64,000 nt of DNA from contig JAAONU010000001.1 of assembly GCA_012932295.1 (NCBI GenBank), positions 30,907,449-30,971,448 on the forward strand, given 5' to 3'. The notes beneath the pieces are model-generated. The model was not told where the DNA came from. It saw nothing but the letters and a program-made list of their open reading frames with translations, and ran no database searches. Positions 1-11,517 of the stretch are shown one piece after another. The stretch is from Cyclina sinensis. Taxonomy: Eukaryota; Mollusca; Bivalvia; Venerida; Veneridae. Position 1 is the stretch's first letter. Each line of letters begins with the position of its first letter. The translations under genes and the position numbers were made by a program.

Positions 1-446
1 CACAACTGCTACATGGAGCATGCATGATTACCATGCAATATCAGGCTAGCCAGGCAAGTCATAGTTACATTAGCTGTAACAAAGGTCATAGTTTCAGGCT
101 CACAACTGCTACATGAAGCATGCGTGATTTTAAAAAGGAGAAATGTATTGAATTGTCAGTTCACCATATACACAAGGGGCATTTAGAAAGTATTAAGACT
201 CAAGCCAAGTCAAAATATTTATTGGCCATTAGTTGATATGAATCATAAATCAAATTATAGTGCTTTAACAAATGAAAGAAGATTTTTTTAAATCTAATTT
301 TGTACCAGTAACAATTAAAAACCTCCAAAACAAATTGAAGTATTAAAAAGTAAAAATGTTTGTACATAAATTTAAAATCTACAATTGTTTTTAAGGGTTT
401 ACTGATTTTAAAACTATTTTAATTTGATTTTAAGGATTTCATACAG

Positions 447-661
447 CTAATAGAGAAGCTTGAGGGGGCATGTATACGTTTTGTGCATTTCTCCCAAGAG
501 AATGAAGTACGGAGCAGGGTATTTGCAGAGAAGATGGGACTAGAGGCAGGCTGGAACTGTCACATATCCCTGAGATCAGAGGAACAGTACCTGTCTGCAC
601 TATCTGCCAATATAGGAGGACCTGAGACCTCACAATGTGATCTAACAAATAGAACTTCCAG
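447..661 (+). CDS. TMEM94: TMEM94 exon (first in window)
   Basis: Acceptor atacag at 441-446, donor gtactt from 662. It reads LIEKLEGACIRFVHFSQENE onward through FAEKMGLEAGWNCHISL, a strongly conserved TMEM94 segment. Phase 0 in, phase 2 out. Bases 1-446 are intron with no recognisable feature. Confidence 0.92.
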
Positions 662-3600
662 GTACTTATTTTGTAGAGTTAAAGATTCTGTTACAGCACG
701 TAAAGCAATAATATTTATACTTACCACCGCAGTTAGTGGTTAAAAAGTTCAGTTGGTCCTGAAACCTTACAAGTAGAAGTTCAAGGTAGTTTCTTGTGCA
801 TGTATACATGGAATCAAAATTTTGTGGTAAATGGTACATGATCTATATTTGTACATAGCACATATTAAGGTTAAACAGATTATTTACTTTACTGTTGTCA
901 TGATTTTGCAACTTCCTCTGTGGTCTAGAAGTTGAAAGCATTGAATTATAATCAGTGTACATCTCACTGATGGAAGGTCATTGGTTTGAGCCTGCCACCA
1001 ACCATGACCTTACATATTAGAAAGCTGGCTATTTCCTTTTAGGCATAGGGGTTACCACTGGTCCTTTCAAAGGGACAATTGTGAGGTTGAATGCCTGCCT
1101 GAAATGACTCTGATTTTAAAACTAAATGTAATTCGGGAGCTTGGCTTTGTGCAAGTCTTGAGCCTAAGAAAAAGAACAAAAAGCCACGTACCAAGTTGTA
1201 GAATTCCTTCTTTGCAGATTTTCTAGTAGACATTCAACTATCAGCCATCCTAAGGGTGACCCGCCAGTACTAGCCAGGTTGTCTAGGAAAATATTTCAAC
1301 AGAGGAAAACAAGAAGCCTTAGTGCTCCCAGTATCGTAAACCTTGGGTCATCACAGGTCAAGTTCGAAACCCAGGTGAGAACAGCAATAGTGAGCCCAAG
1401 GAAGGTGAAGAGAGATGTAAATTATGCAGATATTGAAGCACTGGCCAGGGAGGAAGTGCTGCTTCTTGAGTATGAGGATTTACAGGTGTGTAACTAAAGT
1501 TGAATGTGGTTCAGTAACACAATGATTTTCCAGTTGAAATTTTTGTAATACTCTTTGCTGATGGAAAATGAAAACTTAGGTTAATGAAGGCAATTTACAT
1601 GATTGTATTCATTTAAAATAAATGCAGTTACCAGGCATAATCCAATAATAATAATTGTTGAAGTTGTTACTGTTTTACATTACACATTGAATGGCCACAT
1701 GAATAAATTAGGACAACTTGGCACATTATATCTTTCAGCATTTGACAAAAGCAGTTGCCAGAAAATCTGGACTTTTAACTTACTGTTACTAAGTCAGTAT
1801 TGTATTAATTTTCATACCATTTTCAGAAATTAACTTAAAAATAATTTCGTATTAACAAGGACTTCCATTTCACTTTAATTGCTGTGAAGAGTATAGAAGA
1901 GAACACCTGTATTTATATATCACACATTTTCATAACAGGGGCTTAAGATCTTAAAAAATTGCATTTATATCTCAATCCCCACTGCCTTCAGTGCTTTGAT
2001 TCTTACCAAAACTGCTTACCTGTATGTGAGACTGGGGAGAAGCACCCAGAGAAATATTGTATTTTCATGAAATGACATACAAGATATATTTCAGCAACTA
2101 TGATGATACATTACAGGGGCATTGTCCTGTGGATGTCTGTGATATTGAGATAGATGGAGAGGACCAGCCAGCCTGGTTAAGTGATGAGGATCTGAGTCGA
2201 CAGACCTCTAGCTATGTGACAGAGAATACAGAAGATAGCTTGGCTTTTGATAACAGAGTAAGACATTGTCTTTTGTCAGTATTTTGTAAAATCACTGTGA
2301 AATCTTTAAAAAGACATATTTTCGTGGTCTCCAAGGGAATAATTATACATATATTTGTTTACTGCTTAGAACTGTTGTCTTATATTGATCACTTTCATCA
2401 AGAGATTCAATCTTGTGGTACTTCCAGATTATAAGTAACTTTATGTTAATTATTATAAATAATATGTAATAAGTAAAACTGTTTCGTATATTTCTTTCAG
2501 ATAGACAAGTTCTATATCTCTCCAAATTATGACTTCATAGGAATTCCTAAGGAAAAGGCAATGTTCTTTTTATACCTGTGTGCATGTTTAAAAAAGAGAC
2601 CAGTCCAAATTATTATTGCACACAATGCCTTCACACATGTATATTGCATAGTAACCAAACATGCATCATATGCACATATATGTTTCCAAAAATGTCAATA
2701 CTTGAATTCATGGGAAGCACATGCACACAAATTTTTAAATACTTTCTACAGTTGCTATCCTTGGTACAAATGAAAATCTCAGAATAACATAACTTTCATA
2801 TAAGACTTTCAAGTATTTTTTAAATTTTGACGACACAGAAGTTCTTTTTGTTTTTTTGTTGTTTTTTTTTCGTTATTTTTACAAAATGTTGTTTCATTAT
2901 TTACAATGCAATACTATTAGTATATGCTGTGCAAATGACTTTGCTGTCCTAATTTACAAAAAAATCATTCAGTTAAAAATAAATATACAGAATTAACAAA
3001 TGTATGTCTTTGAAATGAAGTACATTTAGATAACACTGATAAATCTTATCATTGTAATTAAGAGTCTGTCAAGTCAGTGTACTTAGAAATGGTCTGTAGG
3101 AGATTTAATTAGAAATTATGTTAGACCAAGCAAGTAAGTGTTGTCATAAGTACATATAAGTAGTCAAACATTTTAACAAGGCTAGATGTTTTGTTTCCCC
3201 GACTTCCATGTTAACCTCCAAAAGATGACTGGTATAAAAAAAAAAAGAGCACTTGAGTAAGTGTATTATACAATATATGAATTTTCTTTTTATGATTGTG
3301 TTACAGGCCAAGTTACCTCGTGGAATTGAGAACATCCGTCCCCACTTAGCAAGTGTTGATAATGTCCCCTTACTAGTGAATCTGTTCACAGACTGTACAC
3401 CAGAAAGTAAGTGCAAAGTGTAATGCACCTATCAGTATTTTGCCCCAGTGAAGGGGCAGCAGGCATAAACTGGACTGTTGACTGAAGACCATTCCGGGCA
3501 GGTGGGAATTCAACAATTCTGAGTGCCGGGAAATAGACTTTTGCTTAATTTTAGATACCAGGTCATTTTGATTTGTACTGCATCTCTAGCTATGTTGATT

Positions 3601-6600
3601 TTGACAAATTGCCATTGATCTAGGGTGAAGATTTTGACCCCGAAAGAGGAAAATCGTCAAATTCCCGTAGGTCAGCCTGCTGCCCTCTCCCTTTGGCAAA
3701 ACATTGATAGGTGCATATCAAGAGGTTATGTAAGTGCAGACTGTAACAGGAGATCATATTCAAGCTGAAAAATAATTTCGAAGGCAATATTTTTATATCT
3801 TTCACAAACGATACATTAAAACTTTTCTTAAATTTGAAATTATGGCTCATAAATGCAGGTTGGTTTCTGTATCATCATTTTAGAGCTGCATGCCTGAGGT
3901 GGGATATATGTCTTAATGGAATGACCCTTGGTTAATTGTTGCATTGTACTTGTCATCAGAATTATTAGCACAAACTGTAGATTACATGTATTATGCAACT
4001 TTTATGATAAATATTGGTGCAGAAGTGTATATTCCCTTAATTCCCTCTACAGCTAACAGTGTTTATTGTTTTCACCTTAAACAAACTATTTAATATGATG
4101 CAATTTTGGATGTTTTTGTTATATCACTCAAAATATCACAAAAAATAGCACAAAAACTGAAAAAGGTAAAATTTGTTACAATTCTAGCTACATGTGAGAT
4201 GATACAAATAATGCAGGAACATGGGGAGGTAGTTCTTTGTGTTGGCAGCTCCATTAACACACAAAATGTACCCTTGTTTCTACAGGCAGATTGCAGGTAA
4301 ATCCTTGTAATACAATACAATGTCTTTTGTTTTATTAGTCTCTGTAGGAAGATGTAGTACATCCCATTTTCTGTTGGAAGTTTTTAGAATACATTGTGGG
4401 TGAAGTTATTGTAGGAACCAGGGTGAAAAGATTAGTTGAACCTCAAATTATTTTGAAAGAGTTACACTGTCAGTTCATTTAGAACAATTTACCTGAATGA
4501 GAGGTTACAGAACAAATTACCACATCACAGTGTTATGGCACTTTTGAATCTGTTTCAGAACTCAGAAGTTGCTAGGTAGTAAATATTTTTCGAACACAAA
4601 AACTCCGAAGGTCTAAGAAGACTGAAGTTTTTGAATTTAGAAAATTAAAACCCTTTTTTTTTTTGTAGTCTAGCTTTGGAGCCATTATGTCCACAGCTAT
4701 GTGTTCAGCAGCCAACAACCAGCCTGTTGTGGGACAAGGATGTACCAACCCCACTGCAGCTGGCAAGCTCTCTTCTCAGTGTTATGTGCCCTATATTGAT
4801 CAGCAAAGATGAAAATATCAGCCTTGTACATCTGATTGCAGAGGTACTTTCTCGTCTATTGCTGTTGTTACTGTTTTCTCAAAGAAAGAAAAGTTCAGTC
4901 TTAAAAACACTGATAGGCTGCATTCTAGAAATTTGTTTAGGAAACTGGTGATACATATGATACGTCTGCCAACAAAACCAATATTTGTGAGACAACATGA
5001 TCCAGGACCCAATGGGCAAACACTTCCAGCAGCTTTCATATACAGTGAATACTGTGGCACTTATTAAGAATTCTATTAATCTCATATTTTACATTTAGTG
5101 ATGATTTTCTTTATTATTAACCTTGCATGATTTTGTTATAATTCTTTTAACATCACATGAATTTCTTCATTTTTTCAGGCCCGTTCTCAGTTGATGTCAA
5201 TGAGAAACTGTTTCTACTTGATGCTGTGCTGTAGTTTGTCTATTACCATTGCCCAGTTCCTTGCTAGCATTCTTCTGTTACCACCTATACTACCAGCCCA
5301 GCATTTACTCTGGCTTACACTGGTTGTAGTTCCCTTGCTGGGCCTCACCATGATGGGTAACCCTGTTGATGCTAGAGTGATGTCCCTTGCTACAAGGAAG
5401 AATGCTAATCATATTACCTCAGAGGTTTGTTAGCTTAAAATTTTATGCATCCTGAAGGGGGTTTGCATATAGTTACTGGTCTGTCTGTCCATCTAATGCA
5501 CTTTGGTTTCAAGGAACCAGTGGCTTGAATTCATTCAGACAGTATGATGCCATACTAGCAGAAGAGATAGCAAGATATGTGTATATTTTCATGGTGTTCC
5601 GGGACAGAGAATTGTTTTCTACCAAAATAACCCAAATATACACAAAGCGCAGTCAAGGTGCATTCCTCAGTGCCACAAATATTCTTGTAGGTTTTTGGTG
5701 TTGCATTAACTAAAGTTTGTTGTAGTCAAAAATATATTAGATCTTAAATCAAGATTACTATAAGAATATAGAAGATATTCAATTTTTTTTAAATAATTAT
5801 GGGATTTATTTTCATCGAGTGTTATGAAAATAAATATTTCACGAGTGGTGATGGCCACAAGTGAAATATGATAATTTTCATACCACGAGATGAAACTAAA
5901 GCCCATTTATAGAAGAAACTTGAATTTTCTGTTTATTATATACTTTCTCTCTTTTTTGACCTTACGATTCGAAAGAATTCCCCTTTAATTTTGTGTATTG
6001 GCTGAATTTAGAAGAAAGTAGTCTAGCAAGACACCAGTGAAAATATGGAAAATATGTTTCACTGTAGTGAAAAATAAATTTTTAAAGTGAAAATATGCAA
6101 AATGAAAATACGCATTTTATTTCATCAATATTTCTCAATATTTCTTTTATAAGTATATAATAAAATGGACATATTACCAAGTTGATATTCAGTTTTTCTT
6201 AGTATCTGAGTTAGAAACTTATATTTTTGTGTTCAAAGTACTAAACATCTATGCTGTGGACTTTGGCTTTTTATAAACGCTAGGCTACAACAGCTGAAGT
6301 TTTGGTTTATTTGCATGTATTATGATATTTTTATGCAAGAGTTGTAAATAATTCATTGCAAACATACGTATCAGTACATTTTACATTTGTGTCACATGGC
6401 TACAGACTTCCAGTAAGTGTTGTGTATTTTCAGATGATCATACAGTTTATAGTATATTACCTGATGAGATTTCTACCCCCAGTTCTGGTGGCACTCATTT
6501 GTTACTGTTTTACACTACACTCCTATTGTCAGTCTGTCATACAAGACAACACAACTACCACATGTGCAATATACGATTTCTTGTAAGTATTTTCATTTAT

Positions 6601-9600
6601 TTTGGAAATTTCAGACAGATTGGATGTACTTTAATTGCATGAATAAAATCTTTTGTACAAGTAACTATTTAGGCACTGAATTCTACAAAATGAGTTGTGC
6701 TGATAGCAAAGTTTGTTAATATTGATAATTTGAAGACTGTTTTCAGTACCTGAATCAGTGGGTGTTATATGTGTTGGTCATTACTTTAATGCCTTTTATA
6801 AAGAAACTCTGTATTAAAACTTTGCTTACTGGTAGTTTATTGATAACCGTATAAGGTGTTGTTGACATTTTGCAGACATTATAGCAACATGTTAACTATA
6901 ATGAACGAATGCTTTATGATAATGGTGAAAGTTATGTTGGAATAAGATCTTGCAGTAGCTGAAAGGACTATAACCATATCAGATATTGTTTCTGTTTTCA
7001 GTTACACCTCACCTGACGCAAACAGGACCTGGACACAGAAGTTCTCTGGTGGGCTAGTTCTTGCTCAGAATATATTTGTGTTCCTACTTGTCCTTTACTT
7101 TGGTAAGAAAAAAATATATACTTCCAGCCTTCATGAAAGGAGGCTTTACCCCATAAACCCAGTCACTAGCTCTTTAGAAATTTGGCAGGTTGTCATGCAA
7201 GGACAGCCGTATGCCCCTGGATCTTCTTTAGAAACCAAAAAAAAAAGGTTAGGTAAGCTTCAATGCATGACCATGTCTCCTTTCTGAAGACTTTTTTGTT
7301 TAGAATTATTGAGAGCATATTTAATGCTCTCTCTTCAACAGTGTTTTGATTTGCCTAGAAATGCGATACATGGAAACCAAACATTGGCACAAAATAATGG
7401 GTAACCGTAGTGTTTAATTTTGTAAGTCATTCTTAGTGATGATAGTAAGAAATAATTTGAGCTCCAGGACTAGTTGTAATTAAAAAAGACTGGTCTCCAT
7501 GATTGAATGGTTAAGCCTGTCTACTTCAAATCATTTAACCTCTCATTGATTGATGGTCATGGGTTGGAGTCCAGTTATGTAATAGAGGTTGCAGTTGCTT
7601 ACAGAAGATGGGAATCTAGTACTGGTCCTTCTAGTTATGAAGTTTAAGTTAACTGCATGCCTGATATGACTTAAACAGTTTCGAGGTGTTAAACTAAGCT
7701 AAACCAAGCCAGTTAATATGAAATTTGAGTGATTAGTTAAGATAACTAATGATATGATAACAACTTTAGGTGTTGGAAGTTTTTGTTAACCACTGAAAAA
7801 AAAATAGAATTAATTCACTCTGAATAGTATATTTGAGAATTAGTTTGTGACTTGTATCAGTAAATTTGAGTGCATTAGATTAAATCCAAAATCTTTATTG
7901 TTTCAGAATTTATTTCTTTGAGTTTTGTTCACTGGAATGACCATATCTGGCAGCAGTTTCCAGCTACAAACAAACTGTGGTTAATCATTATTCCATTTTT
8001 GTAAGTATGAAAGTTCATTTACGATCTTTTATTATACCTCAAGAAAACTTTTTCCTATATAGCCTAATGTGACGTCACATGGTGTTATTTCGATCTATCA
8101 TCCTGGAAATGAATATCACCCGGTGAATATTTTTTTGCAGTATTCCCGATGGACGAGTAACCTATATAGACTTAAGAAAAAATAATGTTCTAGTTCTCTC
8201 CCCTGGCCGCTCTGCTCTGCGTGCCTCAGACACTTGCAATGTGCACTACAGTGTATAAAGCGTCTTGCAATACAGATTAGCTGACCAAACGTCTTGATAA
8301 CACAGTCTTACCAAACGACAACTGACGATAAAATGGCGGTGAAAAATTACATAATATGTTGGTTTGGTAAAAAAAATAACACCTCCGTCTGATGACAAAA
8401 TGGCAAATTCTTCGCCAGCAACCAAATTTGCAAAAATAAATGAAGATATTGGTTCGATATAATAAAAAAAAATAACACGTCTCTCAGGGTATCCACCTCG
8501 GTTTTTTTTTTCAGTTCTCGGGTTGCTAATATGCACTATTATCCTGAGAGACGTGTTATTTTTATAATCTTATCATCATGTCATGTTTATCATAGATAAG
8601 CAAAGGTTCTGCAGTCAAAAATAACTTACTTTTGTGATCATCAGTTCTGTGTTTATTAACCTTTACCATGCTGGAGGCAGTTAACTCACATATGTGCAGT
8701 CTGATCATGGTCTAGCCCAACAAATTGTGCGCCAGGGCTTTTTATTATATAGATGATGGTCGCCCTTTGCGCACAACCCACTTACGATTCGAAACAATGA
8801 GGAAAGTTTTTCTTCTATGTGTATATGCCAGCCACCAGAATCTCGTCGCTAACTTTGACGGCTTCAAATATATATTTACACTCAATATTTCTTGAAAAAA
8901 ATACATACCTGTAAAGCTTATTCCAAACTGAATCAATATAAGAGAAAATAGATAAGAAAATTTTATGTTTTTTATGCATTACACTTACAAACTCTACACA
9001 TGTCAACATGTTTTTGTTGGACACTGCTAAAACTCTACCTGACGGCAGTTTATCAATCAGTTATATGATTTCTGACACACAGGTTGAGATGTAAGGCCGA
9101 CATTTATGTAATATCAGTTTGTAAATCGGTCGGTCTTGCAGTCGAAATATTGAGACTAATCATGGTCTGCACTATTCACCATTCAGTCAGTAATTTTTAA
9201 ATCAGCACACCCATAATAAATGGATCTGTCCAAATTGAATGATGGAAAAGTCCAGTTCAAGTATTATCCTGGTAATGGTTAATTAAGTTCAATGAATTCT
9301 TATGTGTAATTTTCCAAACATGCCTCCATCATTACCTTTCTGTAAGTCTCTACAGCTGGAAATTCAAATCCAAGTACTGGTAATTGGTTATTCAAATTTG
9401 TCAGGTATTTTGAAAATTCTCTAAATTTGGAATAAATGTATCTTTATAAAAATAATGTTGTTATTATGCTCTGTGGTATTTTTAGGTTAGTATGTCAGAT
9501 AGTATTCAGCATCTGTGATACATATATACGTAGCAATGAAGCCAGCAGGACACTGCCATTATCTCAGGTCCACCCAGCAGTATGGGCATTGGGCTTGGCC

Positions 9601-10326
9601 TTCCCAGTTGTCATGGTGATCATAAATGAACTAGTCAAACACAGAGAAATCAAGTAAGTATTAATTGTACGAAGTGCACATTTGGTCAAGTTGGCCAGTG
9701 TCCCAATTCTGGACACTCCTGTTTTGTTCTTAGGAGCAGATGATTAATATAGTTGGCTACGTCTGTCCAGGTTTGAATGGGTACAAGTTATGGCAGTTGG
9801 TGACTCTTCCTTTATCTGTTACTGACACCACTTCTACTAATCAATATTACTAATTAGATTTGATAAATTGCTTCATTAGTAAGTTCTGATATTTCAGTTT
9901 CAACTCATTTTGAACTATGAGAAGAAAAAGCCAACTACTAGTTGGGGTCAATAAATGTTGCAGTCAAAGCTTCTGACTGCAGACATTGTCTATCAAGTTA
10001 TTTCATCTGAAAAAAATGACCTCAGGTTTGTTGAAATCAGTAAGATGAAGATTTAGGGAATGAAACATAGCTTTCAGTACACAAAGTCTTAATATTGAAA
10101 AGTTTTCAGTACAGTCTTTACTTTTTTGCGATTGCACTATGATAAAAGAAATGACCTTTCCTGCTCTTATTTTATTTCTTAACCAATCAAGAAAGGGTAT
10201 TTAAGTTATTTAAAATAGAATCTTTGAGTACTGACATTGTTTTATCCTTTCAGATTGGCTGTGCGTTCCCAGAAAAGAGCTCGTTTAGACTTCGGCACAA
10301 AGCTTGGAATGAACTCGCCTTTCTAA
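447..10326 (+). CDS. TMEM94: TMEM94, C-terminal part (gene continues upstream of the window)
   Basis: Twelve exons on the plus strand join in one frame to 1,770 nt, giving 589 residues and a stop. Exons: 447-661, 1287-1485, 2117-2257, 3307-3406, 4188-4296, 4669-4843, 5179-5424, 6434-6582, 7002-7102, 7907-8000, 9486-9653, 10254-10326. The protein matches the C-terminal half of animal TMEM94: FAEKMGLEAGWNCHISL, AKLPRGIENIRPHL, MIQIMQEHGEVVLCVGSS and the terminal FGTKLGMNSPF. TMEM94 is a polytopic ER membrane protein related to P-type ATPases and reported to act in ER magnesium uptake. Where active P-type pumps carry the GDGxND hinge, this protein has GSSINT, as the family does. Hydrophobic segments lie in the last six exons. 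Human TMEM94 is about 1,356 aa, so roughly the first 750 residues lie left of the window. Introns hold SINE and MITE debris. Confidence 0.95.
955..1170 (+). repeat. Degenerate SINE fragment in a TMEM94 intron
   Basis: A weak tRNA B-box-like stretch (TTGGTTTGAGCC) is followed by a tail containing CTGGTCCTTTC and TGCCTGCCTGAAATGACT. The same order and tail recur at 7,495-7,719, so the two are copies of one short element on the same strand. Confidence 0.4.
1287..1485 (+). CDS. TMEM94: TMEM94 exon, low-complexity linker
   Basis: Chosen because only the acceptor gtctag (1281-1286) restores the frame left by the previous exon. It encodes a basic then acidic segment (RSLSAPSIVNL ... EEVLLLEYEDLQ). 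The donor gtgtgt starts at 1486, phase 0 out. The segment is poorly conserved between phyla, so the exact 5' limit is less certain than for other exons. Confidence 0.75.
2117..2257 (+). CDS. TMEM94: TMEM94 exon, acidic segment
   Basis: Acceptor ttacag at 2111-2116, donor gtaaga from 2258, phase 0 on both sides, 47 codons. It reads GHCPVDVCDIEIDGEDQP to SLAFDNR. The end corresponds to the SFLEDSNR stretch before AKLPRG in vertebrate TMEM94. Confidence 0.85.
2501..2557 (+). CDS. TMEM94: Candidate TMEM94 cassette exon with a GC donor
   Basis: A strong acceptor (tatatttctttcag, ending at 2500) opens 19 codons, IDKFYISPNYDFIGIPKEK, followed by AAG|GCAATG, which resembles a GC-AG intron donor. The stretch is phase 0 at both ends, exactly what the flanking exons need, so inclusion adds 19 residues and skipping leaves the frame intact. 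I recall no matching segment in vertebrate TMEM94, so this is a candidate only. Confidence 0.4.
3307..3406 (+). CDS. TMEM94: TMEM94 exon, AKLPRG segment
   Basis: Acceptor ttacag at 3301-3306, donor gtaagt from 3407. It encodes AKLPRGIENIRPHL and DNVPLLVNLFTDCTPE, nearly identical to vertebrate TMEM94. Phase 0 in, phase 1 out. Confidence 0.95.
4188..4296 (+). CDS. TMEM94: TMEM94 exon, degenerate P-domain hinge
   Basis: Acceptor attctag at 4181-4187, donor gtaaat from 4297. It encodes MIQIMQEHGEVVLCVGSS and NVPLFLQADC, the position where ion-pumping P-type ATPases carry GDGxND. Phase 1 in, phase 2 out. Confidence 0.93.
4669..4843 (+). CDS. TMEM94: TMEM94 exon
   Basis: Poly-T acceptor ending ttgtag at 4668, donor gtactt from 4844. 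It reads SLALEPLCPQLCVQQ to ENISLVHLIAE, matching the family's ALDPLYPS and TISIIRLIEQ stretches. Phase 2 in, phase 0 out. Confidence 0.93.
5179..5424 (+). CDS. TMEM94: TMEM94 exon, two membrane segments
   Basis: Acceptor tttttcag ending at 5178, donor gtttgt from 5425, 82 codons in phase 0. It encodes ARSQLMSMRNCFYLML, then two hydrophobic helices ending in LLGLTMMGNPVD and MSLATRKN (vertebrate counterpart MSMATGKN). Confidence 0.95.
5795..5905. repeat. Hairpin-rich repeat in a TMEM94 intron
   Basis: The stretch contains ATTTCAC near 5,840 facing GTGAAAT near 5,865 with GTGGTGATGGCCAC between them, and TTTTCATA motifs on both flanks. It looks like a small foldback repeat; no family is assigned. 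Confidence 0.35.
6434..6582 (+). CDS. TMEM94: TMEM94 exon, membrane segment
   Basis: Acceptor gtattttcag ending at 6433, donor gtaagt from 6583. It encodes YYLMRFLPPVLVALICYC and FTLHSYCQS, matching vertebrate LKFSLTISSCLICFGFTLQSF in position. Phase 0 in, phase 2 out. Confidence 0.93.
7002..7102 (+). CDS. TMEM94: TMEM94 exon, membrane segment
   Basis: Acceptor ctgttttcag ending at 7001, donor gtaaga from 7103. It encodes TWTQKFSGGLVLAQN and the helix IFVFLLVLYF. Phase 2 in, phase 1 out. Confidence 0.93.
7495..7719 (+). repeat. Degenerate tRNA-derived SINE
   Basis: GGTCATGGGTTGGAGTCC resembles a tRNA B box. The 3' part reads CATGCCTGATATGACTTAAA then a run resembling GTTAAACTAAGC, like the tail of bivalve SINEs that end in GGCGTTAAACCAAAC. 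It lies sense in a TMEM94 intron. Confidence 0.5.
7907..8000 (+). CDS. TMEM94: TMEM94 exon
   Basis: Acceptor ttgtttcag ending at 7906, donor gtaagt from 8001. It reads EFISLSFVHWNDHIWQQ and KLWLIIIPFL, matching vertebrate SITHVHRTKPLW in position. Phase 1 in, phase 2 out. Confidence 0.92.
8067..8080. repeat. 14-bp perfect palindrome with a CRE core
   Basis: ATGTGACGTCACAT is self-complementary and contains TGACGTCA, the consensus cAMP-response element. It lies inside intronic repeat DNA, so regulatory use is speculative. Confidence 0.5.
8468..8563. repeat. Foldback with 21-bp perfect arms
   Basis: AAAAATAACACGTCTCTCAG at 8468 and its reverse complement ending at 8563 pair perfectly over 21 bp, separated by a 54-bp loop containing a T run. 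It is probably the end of, or all of, a foldback element in the last-but-two TMEM94 intron. Confidence 0.7.
8660..9278. mobile_element. TTAA-flanked MITE, interrupted
   Basis: TTAA at 8656-8659 and 9279-9282 flank a sequence opening CCTTTACCATGCTGGAGGC. Its two ends match the MITE at 32,482-32,675 (TGATCATGGTCT, CACCATTCAGTCAG, GGACAAGTCC). The middle is split by a 445-bp insertion (8714-9158). Confidence 0.55.
8714..9158. mobile_element. 445-bp insertion with 10-bp target duplication
   Basis: ATCATGGTCT occurs at 8704-8713 and again at 9159-9168, exactly where the host MITE is interrupted. Near its left end the insert has TTGTGCGC facing GCGCACAA. It has no usable coding frame, and the class is not identified. 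Confidence 0.5.
9486..9653 (+). CDS. TMEM94: TMEM94 exon, last membrane segment
   Basis: Acceptor tatttttag ending at 9485, donor gtaagt from 9654. It encodes LVCQIVFSICDTYIRS and the helix ALGLAFPVVMVIINELVKH (vertebrate counterpart VVTNEIVKLHEI). Phase 2 on both sides. Confidence 0.95.
10254..10326 (+). CDS. TMEM94: TMEM94 terminal coding exon
   Basis: Acceptor atcctttcag ending at 10253. It reads KLAVRSQKRARLDFGTKLG then MNSPF and TAA at 10324-10326. The ETKLGMNSPF end is a family signature. The 3' end of the transcript is not clear; the first good AATAAA I noticed is at 14293-14298, beyond several MITEs. Confidence 0.97.
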
Positions 10327-11098
10327 ACACATTATCAGACAAAAAGTGTGACTCATCCTGTTCAGTCCACACATGGCACTTATGGAGAATACATAATGCA
10401 GTCAGAATCAGACATTTTTAACTATGGACCTATGCATGTAAGCACCAATTCAGGGGTGGCAAAAAGATAATAAGTGCAAAGAAAAGAACAGAAATTCCAA
10501 AGAAGTTAAGCATTCCAGAGAAAACATACACAATTTTTAGGGAAAAAACTACATGTTTAGGAGGAAAAACACATGGACAGTGTGGTGTTTATGTTGTTGA
10601 TCTTGTTCCACTGTGTTTCTGTTATTACTGCAATAAGTAGATTTTGATATTAATAGAATGTGTTTTCATATATTTTATCTATCCCCCATACTGGACTAGT
10701 ACAAAGTAATATAGTTTGGTGATAGTTTATTGTAAGTTGTCCTGTTTGTCTTTCAGTCATTCATGAAAATCAGCATGGATATTTTTTAAATTACTTTATG
10801 CCTAATCTCCATTATATATCATAGTGAACATCATTCATCTTTGTACTTTGTATATTTTTGATACACCATGCAGATATGTCCTAACATACCTAACTGCAGG
10901 ATTTGTCAGTTATTGCACTGTATGCACTCCCTGAACTTTGTGCCAGGTAAACTTTTATTACTACTTTACATAATGGTAAGTAATATAATACACAGCAGTA
11001 TTTTTAATATACCTATATTTGTTGTTTGTCACGGCAATACATTTCCTTCTTTCGTTGATTTTTGCCTGAAAATCAGTTTAGCATCTTGTGTTGCAGCA

Positions 11099-11273
11099 GG
11101 TGAGGGTATGCTATAGTGTTGTGCATTGTTTTTGAATTATTCACTCATGTTATATCATTTCAGTTAAAACTGTTCTCACTCCTCAGGTGAGGGTATGCTA
11201 TAGTGTTAAGCATTGCTTTTGAATTATTCACCCATGTTACATCATTTCAGTTAAAACTGTTCTCACTCCTGAT
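11099..11273. repeat. Two-copy 87-bp tandem duplication
   Basis: AGGTGAGGGTATGCTATAG starts at about 11,099 and again at about 11,186. The two units differ at only a few positions. They lie in the TMEM94 3' flank. Confidence 0.8.
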
Positions 11274-11517
11274 TTTCAATAGCTTCGAAGTTACAAAATA
11301 TGGAAAGGGCCAATGCTTCTTATCACATGAAATACATTGCTCATTTTAACATTTACCTGCTCTTAATTTCTATATCACTTTTTACTACCTTTTGTACAAG
11401 TTTTCTGTAACAATTTAAATTTAATTATTGCACTGACACATGTTCAACATTTGTGCTGTGTCTGTTACCAGATGTATTATTAACATAGTATTGCATGGTA
11501 TTGTTAGCATTTGTTAT

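Noticed and set aside
4969..5085. Open stretch between TMEM94 exons on the minus strand
   Set aside because: It is an antisense open frame in an intron with no family resemblance and no splice-site support.
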